The notes below the pieces were generated by a model. The model had not been told where the DNA came from and made no database searches. It saw only the letters and a program-made list of their open reading frames with translations. A program made the position numbers and the translations under genes. Source: Enterobacter sp. JBIWA008 (GTDB taxonomy: Bacteria; Pseudomonadota; Gammaproteobacteria; Enterobacterales; Enterobacteriaceae). Taken from it: a stretch of DNA of 64,000 nucleotides. Shown here one piece after another: positions 39,050 through 46,595 of the stretch. Each line of letters opens with the position of its first letter. Position 1 is the stretch's first letter. The stretch lies in contig NZ_CP074149.1 in the NCBI RefSeq assembly GCF_019968765.1, forward strand, positions 930,001-994,000, in the 5' to 3' direction.

Positions 39050-39926
39050 GTTAGCAGACTACAGGCCGCCGCTGGAGGTCGTGGAGCATCGCGTGGCGCA
39101 GCTGGAAGATGGTTTTACTCGTGTTGCTAATGAGCTTCTCGATGCTGTCATGGCATCCGGACTAAGCGAAACAGAGCTGTGTGTTGTCCTCGCTGTTTGG
39201 CGCAAGACGTATGGCTACAACAAGAAGATGGACTGGGTTAGCAATGACCAGCTTGAGCAGATGATTGCCAAGCATCACACACACTGTTCGACAGCAAAAA
39301 ATCAGCTTGTTGCCAAAAAAGTCTTGGTCCAGGAGGGGCGTAGCGTGGGTATGAATACCAGCATCATCGAGTGGAAAACAAAGATTAACGGATTCTGCAA
39401 AACATTAGCTAAACCTGCTAAGGATTCTTTAGCGGAAGTTGCTAATAAAACTTTAGCTGAAAGTGCTAAGGAAACATTAGCGGAAGGTGCTAAGGATGAT
39501 GGCGAAACCTTAGCAGAATCTGCTTTTGAAACTAAGCAGGATCTGCTAACCACAAAAGACAATATACAAAAGACAATAAATAATACCCCCCAACCCCCAG
39601 AGGGGGAGTGTGTCGGGCAGGAAGAAAAACCTGTCTCAAAGAAAACCCCGATCGACTACCAGGCAGTGCTGTCTGCATACAACACCACCCTGGGAGACCG
39701 CCTTCCCCAGGCAGAGGCACTAAACGACAAACGTCGCCGTGCTATCAAACGCCTGCTGGCCGAACTGAAAGAGCCAACCGTCGAGGCTGTGGAGAATTAC
39801 TTCGCCGCGTTCGCCGAGCGAGCACCAAAATTTTACTTCGGTGAGAACGACAGAGGCTGGCGTGCCAGTTTCGATTATCTGCTGCGTTCTGACACCCTGC
39901 TGAAAACCAGGGAGAAAGCGCTATGA
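39036..39926 (+). CDS. O: O-type replication initiator
   Basis: This 296-residue initiator has an N-terminal winged-helix domain (about 20-110: RVANELLDAVMASGLSETELCVVLAVWRKTYGYNKK) typical of lambda O-type proteins. A low-complexity linker with repeated LAExAK-like units (about 124-165) and a C-terminal helicase-loading region follow. The linker repeat exists because the DNA beneath it carries five origin iterons. The protein should bind these iterons and recruit the helicase encoded 4 bp into its end. Confidence 0.88.
   Translation: MGVVKLADYRPPLEVVEHRVAQLEDGFTRVANELLDAVMASGLSETELCVVLAVWRKTYGYNKKMDWVSNDQLEQMIAKHHTHCSTAKNQLVAKKVLVQEGRSVGMNTSIIEWKTKINGFCKTLAKPAKDSLAEVANKTLAESAKETLAEGAKDDGETLAESAFETKQDLLTTKDNIQKTINNTPQPPEGECVGQEEKPVSKKTPIDYQAVLSAYNTTLGDRLPQAEALNDKRRRAIKRLLAELKEPTVEAVENYFAAFAERAPKFYFGENDRGWRASFDYLLRSDTLLKTREKAL
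39405..39526. other. ori: Phage replication origin: five iterons inside the O gene
   Basis: Copies of TTAGC-N7-GCTAA begin at 39405, 39429, 39453, 39477 and 39510. The first four are spaced by exactly 24 bp and are complete inverted repeats; the fifth has GCTTT in its second half and a 33-bp step. An A-rich stretch (39540-39595) follows on the right, as the easily melted part does at lambda ori. This explains the repeated peptide in the O protein. Confidence 0.85.
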
Positions 39927-41320
39927 CCGACATGAACATGATCCCGCAGAACATCGAAGCCGAACAAAGCGTGCTGGGCGGTATGATGCTGGATAGCGGT
40001 AGCGATCGCTGCCAGACCGCCATGTCGATGCTCAAACCAGAATCGTTCTACATCCGTCCCCACCAGGTGATTTTCGCTGAGATGCGGGAGCTGGTAGCCA
40101 ACCAGAAGCCTATCGACCTAATCACCCTGATTGAGTCGCTGGAGTCGAAAGGGCTTGGCGAGCAGGCTGGTGGTTTCGCTTACATGGCGGAGATATCCAA
40201 AAACACTCCCAGCGCGGCGAACATCGTTCACTACGCAATGCTGGTGCGCGAGAAAGCCATGGAGCGCTACGGCATAGACAAGCTGACCAGCGCCACCGAG
40301 CTGCTGTTCTCCCGCAACGGGATGACCACCAGCCAGAAGTTTGACGCTATTCAGACCCTGTTCACCGATATCGCTGACTACGCGAAAACCGGTAACCGCC
40401 GAGGGCTTCGCGAGTTTTCGGAAGTGATGGGCGACTGGGTGGACGAGGTGGAAGCGCGCTGGAGTGACTCAGACGCAACGCGCGGACTGTCGACTGGGAT
40501 CGGCTCGCTGGATGACCTGCTGCAACCGAAAGGGCTGGTTAAAGGCGCTCTGATGGTGATCGGCGCACGTCCAAAGATGGGTAAAACCACGCTGTATAGC
40601 CAGCTGGCCGTCAACTGTGCCGAGGTTGAGCAGCTCCCCGCGCTGATGTTCAGCCTCGAAATGCCGGATAAGCAGATTGTGGAGCGCATGATCGGGCAGG
40701 TCAGCCGCGTGAATACCGATGTGTTTTATGGCGATCGGTACGACGACGCGCAGGTGGCAATGGCTTTTGCTGCTGGTGGACGTCTGGCCCAGACCGGGAA
40801 TCTTTACGTCGACGACACGCCCGGGATCACGCTGGCGCACATTGTTGCAGAATCGCGTCGCATCAAACGCGAACGCGGTGCTGTCGGCATGGTGCTGGTG
40901 GACTACCTGACCCTGATGACCGCCGATAAGGCTGACCGTAACGACTTGGCCTACGGGATTATCACGAAGGGGCTGAAGAACCTTGCGAAGGAACTGAACT
41001 GCATCGTGGTGCTGCTTACCCAGCTGAACCGCGATCTGGAGAAGCGCACCAACAAACGCCCGATGCCGAGTGACTCCCGCGACACCGGTCAGATTGAGCA
41101 GGATTGCGATTACTGGATCGGCATTTACCGCGAAGGCGCATACGACGAAAACGCAGATCAGGCGGCTACCGAATTGCTGTTGCGCCTGAACCGCCACGGC
41201 CCAACCGGCGTTGTTTACTGCGACCAGCGTAACGGTGCGATCTACGACTGCGACCAGGCTGCTGCTGAGCAGAAGCGCCGCGCGAATGATGCCAGACCCA
41301 ACAAAAAGAGGGAATTTTGA
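39923..41320 (+). CDS. DnaB-type replicative helicase
   Basis: This 465-residue helicase has an N-terminal DnaB primase-interaction domain (IEAEQSVLGGMMLD near 11-24) and a RecA-type motor with Walker A GARPKMGKT (214-222) and Walker B GMVLVDYLTLM. The late motif QLNRDLEKR and SDSRDTGQIEQD are also present. It resembles P22 gene 12 in role: the phage brings its own helicase instead of a lambda P loader. The start overlaps the O-gene stop (ATGA). Confidence 0.93.
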   Translation: MTDMNMIPQNIEAEQSVLGGMMLDSGSDRCQTAMSMLKPESFYIRPHQVIFAEMRELVANQKPIDLITLIESLESKGLGEQAGGFAYMAEISKNTPSAANIVHYAMLVREKAMERYGIDKLTSATELLFSRNGMTTSQKFDAIQTLFTDIADYAKTGNRRGLREFSEVMGDWVDEVEARWSDSDATRGLSTGIGSLDDLLQPKGLVKGALMVIGARPKMGKTTLYSQLAVNCAEVEQLPALMFSLEMPDKQIVERMIGQVSRVNTDVFYGDRYDDAQVAMAFAAGGRLAQTGNLYVDDTPGITLAHIVAESRRIKRERGAVGMVLVDYLTLMTADKADRNDLAYGIITKGLKNLAKELNCIVVLLTQLNRDLEKRTNKRPMPSDSRDTGQIEQDCDYWIGIYREGAYDENADQAATELLLRLNRHGPTGVVYCDQRNGAIYDCDQAAAEQKRRANDARPNKKREF

Positions 41321-41610
41321 TGAAAATTTACATTGCTGGGCCAATGACCGGCATCCCGAAATATAACCGCCCTGCGTTCCATTTTGAGGCTATGCGCCTG
41401 GCTTCGGAAGGCCATGTGGTGTTAAACCCCGCGACGCTTCCCGATGGCCTGAGCCAGCCAGAGTACATGGATATTTGTCTCGCGATGCTCCGCTGCGCTG
41501 ACGGTATTTTCCTGCTGTCCGGCTGGCAGAACTCCGCAGGCGCAAAAGCGGAACACGCTCTGGCTCAAAAGCTGGATCTGGAAATCATTCATCAGGAGAG
41601 TGCGGTATGA
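41317..41610 (+). CDS. DUF4406 nucleotide-binding-fold protein
   Basis: A 97-residue protein with the opening IYIAGPMTGIP and the segment AKAEHALAQKLDLEI typical of DUF4406, a Rossmann-like relative of nucleoside deoxyribosyltransferases. It overlaps the helicase stop by 4 bp. A role in nucleotide metabolism is only inferred. Confidence 0.75.
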   Translation: MMKIYIAGPMTGIPKYNRPAFHFEAMRLASEGHVVLNPATLPDGLSQPEYMDICLAMLRCADGIFLLSGWQNSAGAKAEHALAQKLDLEIIHQESAV

Positions 41611-42086
41611 CCAACAAAACCAAAGAACTCGTAGCTGCCGGACATGCGCTGGCGAAAGAGTTGCATTGCGCTGAGTCTGCTGCGCTGGTGCGTGAACTGG
41701 CTACGCAGCTGGATGTGCAGCGTGCTCGCGCTGATGTGTTGGCTGACGTAGAGAAGCAGAACGCCCAACTGAAAGACGAGAACGAATACATCCGCAATCG
41801 CTTCAAAGAGCTTGATCGGATGTTCGGTAAGAACCTGCTTGTGATGAAAGCGGCGGTTATCGACTGGCGCACCACCGGAGACGCCAAGAACGGGATGGCA
41901 TGGATTTTTAACACCCTGCTTGGTCCTGGTGAGCTACCCAACGAGGACGAGAAAGACGCTCAGGCCTACTTTGACCGCGAATACGCGCCACTCGACAAAG
42001 AGTTGATGGATCTTCACCAGTGGTTTTGGGAGCGCCATAAGCGCATTGAATCCAAAGGTACTGTTATTCAGGAGGCTGCCCAGTGA
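41607..42086 (+). CDS. Phage protein of the Ead/Ea22-like kind
   Basis: A 159-residue protein with a predicted coiled coil (about 25-70: ALVRELATQLDVQRARADVLADVEKQNAQLKDE in two heptad-rich pieces). Its C-terminal segment (DAQAYFDREYAPLDKEL) resembles Ea22-like lambdoid proteins. Function unknown. It overlaps its neighbours by 4 bp at each end. Confidence 0.5.
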   Translation: MTNKTKELVAAGHALAKELHCAESAALVRELATQLDVQRARADVLADVEKQNAQLKDENEYIRNRFKELDRMFGKNLLVMKAAVIDWRTTGDAKNGMAWIFNTLLGPGELPNEDEKDAQAYFDREYAPLDKELMDLHQWFWERHKRIESKGTVIQEAAQ

Positions 42087-42277
42087 ACGAAGTATTTGTA
42101 TTGATCAAGATAACAGCGATGGTCATTGGTATTTCGGTCGCTGTGCTGGGGCTGATGTCATTCGTGATGTGGCAAAACCCGTTTCGCTTCATCAAACCGA
42201 TGTTTGCCGTAAGGGTTTTGGTGGCGTTAGTAGCATACGCATGGTTCCTTTACTTTATTCCGGGGGCGTCACAATGA
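42083..42277 (+). CDS. Small membrane protein, 64 aa
   Basis: A 64-residue protein starting at GTG 42083, which overlaps the upstream stop. It shows two hydrophobic segments (about 5-27 and 43-58) and almost nothing else, so it should be an inner-membrane protein. No family recognised. Confidence 0.55.
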   Translation: MNEVFVLIKITAMVIGISVAVLGLMSFVMWQNPFRFIKPMFAVRVLVALVAYAWFLYFIPGASQ

Positions 42278-42756
42278 ACAGAATCACCGAAGGCAAAAAA
42301 TACTGCTATCGCTACCATGACGGGAACGACAGCGAAGGCCGCCCGATCGTCACTTTGTGGAAGCGCGTAATCATTCGCGAGACAGACAAGACTTTCTGGC
42401 ACGTCGAAGACATGCCGTACATGACCAATGAGCAGCTTATTAAATACCGGACCGGTGGGCAGCCAGCCAACCAGAAATACCATGTTAAACGCTGCCTAAA
42501 AGGTGCTGATCGCTCCAGTTACCATTACACGAGGGAAGAGGCTTTACAGGCATTTGTTCGTCGCAAAACCCACCAGATTAGCAAGATTCAGCTCGCAGAA
42601 GAAACAGCGCGCCTGTGTCTTGCCGGTCTTCGTGAAGCCGGGATCATTTCCGAGGGATATCGCTGTAAGGTCGAAAAATTGCCGGATAGCGATATATTCC
42701 TCGCTGCCAACCAGCCGGGGCCAATTGCATCAGAATATAGCTGGGGAGAATACTGA
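42274..42756 (+). CDS. Phage protein, 160 aa
   Basis: A 160-residue protein. The ATG at 42274 is chosen because it overlaps the preceding stop (ATGA); longer upstream frames run through two other genes. It is rich in aromatic and charged residues (CYRYHDGNDSEGRP, KTFWHVEDMPYM). Its C-terminus repeats a helix (QLAEETARLCLAGLREAGI). No family recognised. Confidence 0.55.
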   Translation: MNRITEGKKYCYRYHDGNDSEGRPIVTLWKRVIIRETDKTFWHVEDMPYMTNEQLIKYRTGGQPANQKYHVKRCLKGADRSSYHYTREEALQAFVRRKTHQISKIQLAEETARLCLAGLREAGIISEGYRCKVEKLPDSDIFLAANQPGPIASEYSWGEY

Positions 42757-43367
42757 TGGCTGATAAATTTCCACCAGCAAAAGGGCCGAAGGTGCCGCCT
42801 ATGCAACCACGCATCACCATCAATATCGGCGAGTCGGCATCATCGGCGCAATTACGCAGGTTGATACGTGATCGGCACGCTGCATGGTCACAGGAAACCT
42901 TTGGTGATGTTGGTCCAGTCGGTCCGTTGAAACACCTTGCGAAAGAAGCGCTGGAGGCCGCCGCCGCGCCAGATGATTTATCCGAGTGGGCGGATCTCCA
43001 ATTCCTCTTGTGGGATGCCCAGCGGCGTGCCGGTATCTCTGACGGCGAAATCACAGCAGCGATGGAAGAAAAGCTGAAAGTGAACATGGCGCGCCAGTGG
43101 CCTGAACCGAAGGACGGAGAGCCGCGATTACACATCAAAGAGCCTGACAACGCTCTGGCAATTCCGGATGGTTATGTCGTGGTGCCGATTGAGCCGACAG
43201 AAGACATGATCGTTTACGGCTTCGAGTCCGAACCGGATGAGGACTTCAGCGATCCGGCTGTATGGGAGGAATATCAGGCTATGAGTGGGTGCCGACAGGC
43301 GGCGCATCGGGCGAAATTATGTTGGGCAGCGATGATTGCAGCAGCGCCAAAGCTGGGGGATGAATGA
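42756..43367 (+). CDS. DUF550-type nucleotide pyrophosphohydrolase
   Basis: A 203-residue protein with the MazG-like helical segment typical of DUF550 (WSQETFGDVGPVGPLKHLAKEALE near 44-67; DLSEWADLQFLLWDAQRRAG near 74-93), where the paired acidic residues bind Mg2+. Family members hydrolyse dATP/dGTP. A second region (GYVVVPIEPTEDM) is common to phage accessory proteins. It probably tunes nucleotide pools during infection. Confidence 0.75.
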   Translation: MADKFPPAKGPKVPPMQPRITINIGESASSAQLRRLIRDRHAAWSQETFGDVGPVGPLKHLAKEALEAAAAPDDLSEWADLQFLLWDAQRRAGISDGEITAAMEEKLKVNMARQWPEPKDGEPRLHIKEPDNALAIPDGYVVVPIEPTEDMIVYGFESEPDEDFSDPAVWEEYQAMSGCRQAAHRAKLCWAAMIAAAPKLGDE

Positions 43368-43546
43368 GCTACTTCTTCCTGATTATTGTGACAGCCAGTA
43401 GCACCATGAATATGCAGATTGTACCAATGCAAAGCATGGAACAATGTCAGGCGGCAATAAAAGCGTTAAGCATTGCTGACGAACAACGTTCGTGGAGTGA
43501 GACCTCTCCAGCTATCAACAATATCAAATGCGTGGAGGCAAAATAA
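43364..43546 (+). CDS. Small phage protein with N-terminal hydrophobic segment, 60 aa
   Basis: A 60-residue protein with an N-terminal hydrophobic stretch (SYFFLIIVTASS), two cysteines (28, 56) and no charged residue in the first 25. It could be exported or membrane-bound. It overlaps both neighbours by a few bases. Confidence 0.5.
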   Translation: MSYFFLIIVTASSTMNMQIVPMQSMEQCQAAIKALSIADEQRSWSETSPAINNIKCVEAK

Positions 43547-43884
43547 TGGCTAAATCTGCTGCTGAACGCAAAGCCGCCCAGAGAGCCCGACAAGCAGCTG
43601 CTGGTGGGCGTAAATTTGAGCTCATACTTGATACGCAGGAACTTGAGATGCTGGAGCGCAATTGTGCATCACGCCGCCCGGGGAGGGCGCCGTATGAAAT
43701 GAGCGAATACGTCGCGATGCTGATTCGGCAGGACGACGCCCGCGTTCGTGGTCGCATCAAGTCAATCAGGGCGAACCGCTGCGGTAAATGCGGCGATGCG
43801 CTGCCGGTTAAGTCGTGTCCGTGCGACGGTGATTCGCAATGCTGGGTTACGCGTGGCTGGCACGAAACGAAACTTGCTATGTGA
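43546..43884 (+). CDS. Small regulator: ribbon-helix-helix-like domain plus Cys-rich tail
   Basis: A 112-residue protein. The ATG at 43546 is chosen for GGAGG at 43534-43538 and the TAATG overlap. After a basic start, the segment KFELILDTQELEMLERNC...MSEYVAMLIRQ has the strand-helix-helix pattern of ribbon-helix-helix DNA-binding proteins. The C-terminal part carries CGKCG and CPCDGDSQC, a likely zinc-binding knuckle. It is the last gene before a terminator in the rightward early operon. A role as transcription regulator is inference. Confidence 0.6.
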   Translation: MAKSAAERKAAQRARQAAAGGRKFELILDTQELEMLERNCASRRPGRAPYEMSEYVAMLIRQDDARVRGRIKSIRANRCGKCGDALPVKSCPCDGDSQCWVTRGWHETKLAM

Positions 43885-43913
43885 CATGTCACAATGTAAT
43901 CAATAACATACAA

Positions 43914-43933
43914 GCCTCTTCGGAGGCTTTTTT
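43914..43933 (+). terminator. Intrinsic terminator in the early right operon
   Basis: GCCTC-TTCG-GAGGC followed by TTTTTT: a compact, strong terminator. The genes beyond it (NinB onward) are on the same strand, so they need antitermination or their own promoter. Confidence 0.85.
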
Positions 43934-44028
43934 GTCGGCGTTAAATTGCTTTTGCCACAATGCCCAGCCATAATATCCCTGTCAGCCTGAACAACTGACA
44001 CTCGGACATTCGCGCCACGGAGAACACC

Positions 44029-44127
44029 ATGGCGCAGCACCACCAGCTTAAACACAATCGCCTGACGTTATCCGACGTCAGCGACTTGTCGTATCTGTCG
44101 CTTAACCTCTTCGGGGGTGACGCGTGA
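44029..44127 (+). CDS. Very small phage protein, 32 aa
   Basis: A 32-residue frame preceded by CGGAGAAC and overlapping the GTG of the next gene (GTGA). The position is convincing but the length is too short to judge by content. Confidence 0.4.
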   Translation: MAQHHQLKHNRLTLSDVSDLSYLSLNLFGGDA

Positions 44128-44576
44128 GCCAACAATTCCACCTCGTTAACGAAAGCGTTAAGCAGAACGCTATCAACTACATTCGTCAGTTGCCGGTCGA
44201 CAGCAAGCGCCCGCTGATTCTCGACGTGAAAGAATCGACGCGCACCGCCATTCAAAACCGCAAGATGTGGCCGTTACTGAAAGACCTTTCCGACCAGGTT
44301 CTCTGGTTCGGCAATAAATACGATTCCGACGACTGGAAAGACCTCATCACCGCGCTGGTGGCGAAGACCAAAAAGCAGGAACAGCGAATGGCCCCCGGCC
44401 TTGATGGCGGCGTCGTGATGTTCGGCCAGCGCACCAGCAAAATGACCATTCCCCAGATGGTAGAGGTCATCGAGGCGATTTACTGGTTCGGCACCCAGCA
44501 GGGCGTCACCTTCAGCGAACAATCCCGCAATGAAATCGAGTGGGCAAAGCGTTGGGGGGATAGCAATGCGAAATAA
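44124..44576 (+). CDS. ninB: NinB / Orf-type recombination mediator
   Basis: A 150-residue protein resembling lambda NinB (Orf), which helps load single-strand DNA partners in phage recombination. Shared features are the STRTAIQNRKMWPLL segment, GQRTSKM and the C-terminal NEIEWAKRWGD. The start is GTG 44124. It is placed at the head of a nin-like region, as in lambda. Confidence 0.85.
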   Translation: MSQQFHLVNESVKQNAINYIRQLPVDSKRPLILDVKESTRTAIQNRKMWPLLKDLSDQVLWFGNKYDSDDWKDLITALVAKTKKQEQRMAPGLDGGVVMFGQRTSKMTIPQMVEVIEAIYWFGTQQGVTFSEQSRNEIEWAKRWGDSNAK

Positions 44577-44865
44577 CCCCAATCAGAAAACCTACCGCAG
44601 CAAAAAATGGCTCGCTGCTGTCGGGCAGATCGAACAATGCGTGTTATGCGGTTCGTGGGGGACGCAGGTAGCACATCGCAATGAAGGCAAAGGCATGGGC
44701 CTGAAAGCTGATGATTGCGCCACGGCGGCGATCTGCATTTGCTGCCACGATAGCATCGACAACGGGAGCAAGCTATCGCGCGACGAACGCCGCCAGCTGA
44801 TGGACCGCGCTATCGTTCTGACCGTTATCCAGATCGCTCGCCTTGGGTTGGTGGTGCCAGCATGA
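44566..44865 (+). CDS. DUF1364 HNH-like protein
   Basis: A 99-residue protein with ATG at 44566. The cysteines CVLCGSWG, then AHRNEGKGMGLKADD and ICICCHDSIDNG, form the zinc-finger HNH-like arrangement of DUF1364, a common member of lambdoid nin regions. It may be a nuclease acting on branched DNA; the catalytic role is unproven. Confidence 0.75.
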   Translation: MRNNPNQKTYRSKKWLAAVGQIEQCVLCGSWGTQVAHRNEGKGMGLKADDCATAAICICCHDSIDNGSKLSRDERRQLMDRAIVLTVIQIARLGLVVPA

Positions 44866-45221
44866 AAATTTACGATATCACCCCGATCAGCAAGCCCCGC
44901 ATGACCCGGAGCGATCGCTGGCGCAGCAGGCCGGAAACTTCCGCTTACTGGTTCTTTAAAGTTCAAGTGCGCCGTCTCGGTATAACCCTCCCGGAATCCG
45001 GTTACCACATAACATTCGTATTGCCCATGCCGAAAAGCTGGAGCAAGAAAAAGCGTCAGCAGCATGACGGCCAGCCACACCAGACCAAGCCGGATAAGGA
45101 CAATCTGGAGAAAGCGTTACTGGATGCGATATTCGATGATGACTGTCGGATATGGGACGGCAGGGTAACGAAACGATGGGGAGAGACAGGCCAGATCATT
45201 ATCCAGGAGAATGCAGAATGA
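44862..45221 (+). CDS. rusA: RusA-type Holliday junction resolvase
   Basis: A 119-residue resolvase with the RusA signature KPDKDNLEKALLDAIFDDD (76-94), which supplies the metal-binding Asp78 and Asp80 and the catalytic Lys. It resolves four-way junctions before packaging. It overlaps both neighbours by 4 bp and belongs to the nin-like group with NinB and DUF1364. Confidence 0.92.
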   Translation: MKIYDITPISKPRMTRSDRWRSRPETSAYWFFKVQVRRLGITLPESGYHITFVLPMPKSWSKKKRQQHDGQPHQTKPDKDNLEKALLDAIFDDDCRIWDGRVTKRWGETGQIIIQENAE

Positions 45222-45901
45222 CACGCAACGACATTAACAATTACCAGAAAGCGTCTGTTGAGCGTACCGACTCGCAAAACGCCTGGGTGACGCTGGCAGC
45301 AGCACCACGCAGATCTTACCTGGGGAAATACCGCCGACTGACACCATCGCAAAGCCGTTGGGTTCGTTCGTTGCTGAACCACTGGGGCGGTATGTACGGG
45401 GGCAGCGGAACAGAGCACCTTTCTGGTGGCGGTGGTATGTGGTCAATGATATTGACCGGCTGGACTGGCGAGCAGCAGGAGCGGATCGCTACCGTGCTGT
45501 CTGGTCTGCGTAAAATTGGCTATACCGGCGATGCGTTGTTTGAGCAGGCGAGAGCCATCATCTGGCCGAAGAAATCACTTTCTGACCTGATTGGCAATGC
45601 CGGTGATCAGGAGGAAGCTGCATTCATGGAGGCTATCATCCTGAAGTCCTTCAAGCCGGGTAATCCCGTGTATGAGATAGGGAAGGACTATTACACCTGG
45701 CGGAAAACCATCAATGGCATGGCACGATGGATGCAGTATTACTACGCGCCGTTTCTGACCGAAAAGCAATGTATTGACCGTGTGCGCTGGTGTATTGAGT
45801 TGTTCAACTCTGCTGTCTTCTTCACGTTAAAAGATGAATTAGGATTCGAAAATGCAAAAACTTGCGAAAAAGACTTGAAAACGAGTTTTGAAACTGCATA
45901 A
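45218..45901 (+). CDS. Putative late antiterminator (Q-like, DUF1133-like)
   Basis: A 227-residue protein starting at ATG 45218, 4-bp overlap with rusA. I assign the Q role mostly from position: last gene of the rightward early operon, followed at once by a promoter, a short leader and a terminator. The sequence resembles the DUF1133 group as I remember it (repeated WVRSLLNHWG and WMQYYYAPF segments). No zinc finger is obvious. Confidence 0.6.
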   Translation: MTRNDINNYQKASVERTDSQNAWVTLAAAPRRSYLGKYRRLTPSQSRWVRSLLNHWGGMYGGSGTEHLSGGGGMWSMILTGWTGEQQERIATVLSGLRKIGYTGDALFEQARAIIWPKKSLSDLIGNAGDQEEAAFMEAIILKSFKPGNPVYEIGKDYYTWRKTINGMARWMQYYYAPFLTEKQCIDRVRWCIELFNSAVFFTLKDELGFENAKTCEKDLKTSFETA

Positions 45902-45902
45902 T
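45875..45902 (+). promoter_or_regulatory. Candidate late promoter (PR'-like)
   Basis: TTGAAA (45875-45880), 16-bp spacer, CATAAT (45897-45902), overlapping the end of the Q-like gene. Transcription would start near 45909 and meet a terminator about 100 nt later, the lambda PR'-tR' arrangement. Confidence 0.6.
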
Positions 45903-45983
45903 TCAGATATGCTCGGACGTCAAAGGCGAAAGAGCTTACCCACCAGCGGAGATGCCTTGCGCGGAGCGGTGGGAACCACATTT

Positions 45984-46013
45984 AAGCCCTTGCAGAAATG
46001 CAGGGGCTTTTTT
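45984..46013 (+). terminator. Late leader terminator (tR'-like)
   Basis: AAGCCCTTGCA / TGCAGGGGCTT stem with one G-T wobble and a short loop, followed by TTTTTTA. It would stop the late transcript unless Q acts. The 82-bp stretch between the Q-like gene and this hairpin shows no gene. Confidence 0.8.
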
Positions 46014-46043
46014 ATTGGCTCAATGCCACCGGGTGAATAATGT

Positions 46044-46595
46044 ATGCACACGGCGATCATCTGCGCTTCTGGCCCGTCCCTTACTCCCGTTGACTGTCAA
46101 ATAGCTGCACGCTCAGGGCTTCCTGTGATAGCGGTTAATTCATCATGGCGAGCCATACCGGAATGCACCCACATTTACGCTGGCGATCTGCGCTGGTGGG
46201 ATGTGAACATTCCCGCGCTGCCCGATGGCCCAGAACGCTGGTCATGTAACCGGAGAGCACACACCCGATACGGCGTGAACCTCTTCCCGACAGATACCAG
46301 CGGCACATTCAATTCGGGGCAGAGAGCGATCCTGTTCGCTCACTGGCTCGGTGCCATGCGCATCATCCTGCTCGGCTTCGATTGCTCAATATCAAATGGT
46401 AGTCACTGGCATGGCGATCATACAGCGCTTGATAACCCGACAGCAGCGAACGTAAAGCGCTGGCATGGCGAGTTTGCCCGGGTTGCTGCGCAGCTGCGTG
46501 GAAGCGTCAATATCATCAACAGCAGCCGCCAGACGGCGCTTAATTGCTTTCGTCGTCTACCTCTTGAAGCGGCGATCAGCGAGGTTACATGCTGA
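46044..46595 (+). CDS. DUF115 / Cst-type sugar-transfer-fold protein (late cargo gene 1)
   Basis: This 183-residue protein opens with IICASGPSLTPVD, the GPSL loop shared by DUF115/MptE-like proteins and GT42 sialyltransferases such as Cst-II. Further matches in order are NSGQRAILFAHWLGAMRI (90-107), LLGFDCS (110-116) and a final INSSRQTALNCF. A His cluster H121-x-H123-x-x-H126 is notable. It could bind a nucleotide-linked sugar or pterin-like substrate. Together with the next two genes it forms a cargo placed between the late promoter and the lysis genes. Fold assignment is by motif memory only. Confidence 0.6.
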   Translation: MHTAIICASGPSLTPVDCQIAARSGLPVIAVNSSWRAIPECTHIYAGDLRWWDVNIPALPDGPERWSCNRRAHTRYGVNLFPTDTSGTFNSGQRAILFAHWLGAMRIILLGFDCSISNGSHWHGDHTALDNPTAANVKRWHGEFARVAAQLRGSVNIINSSRQTALNCFRRLPLEAAISEVTC

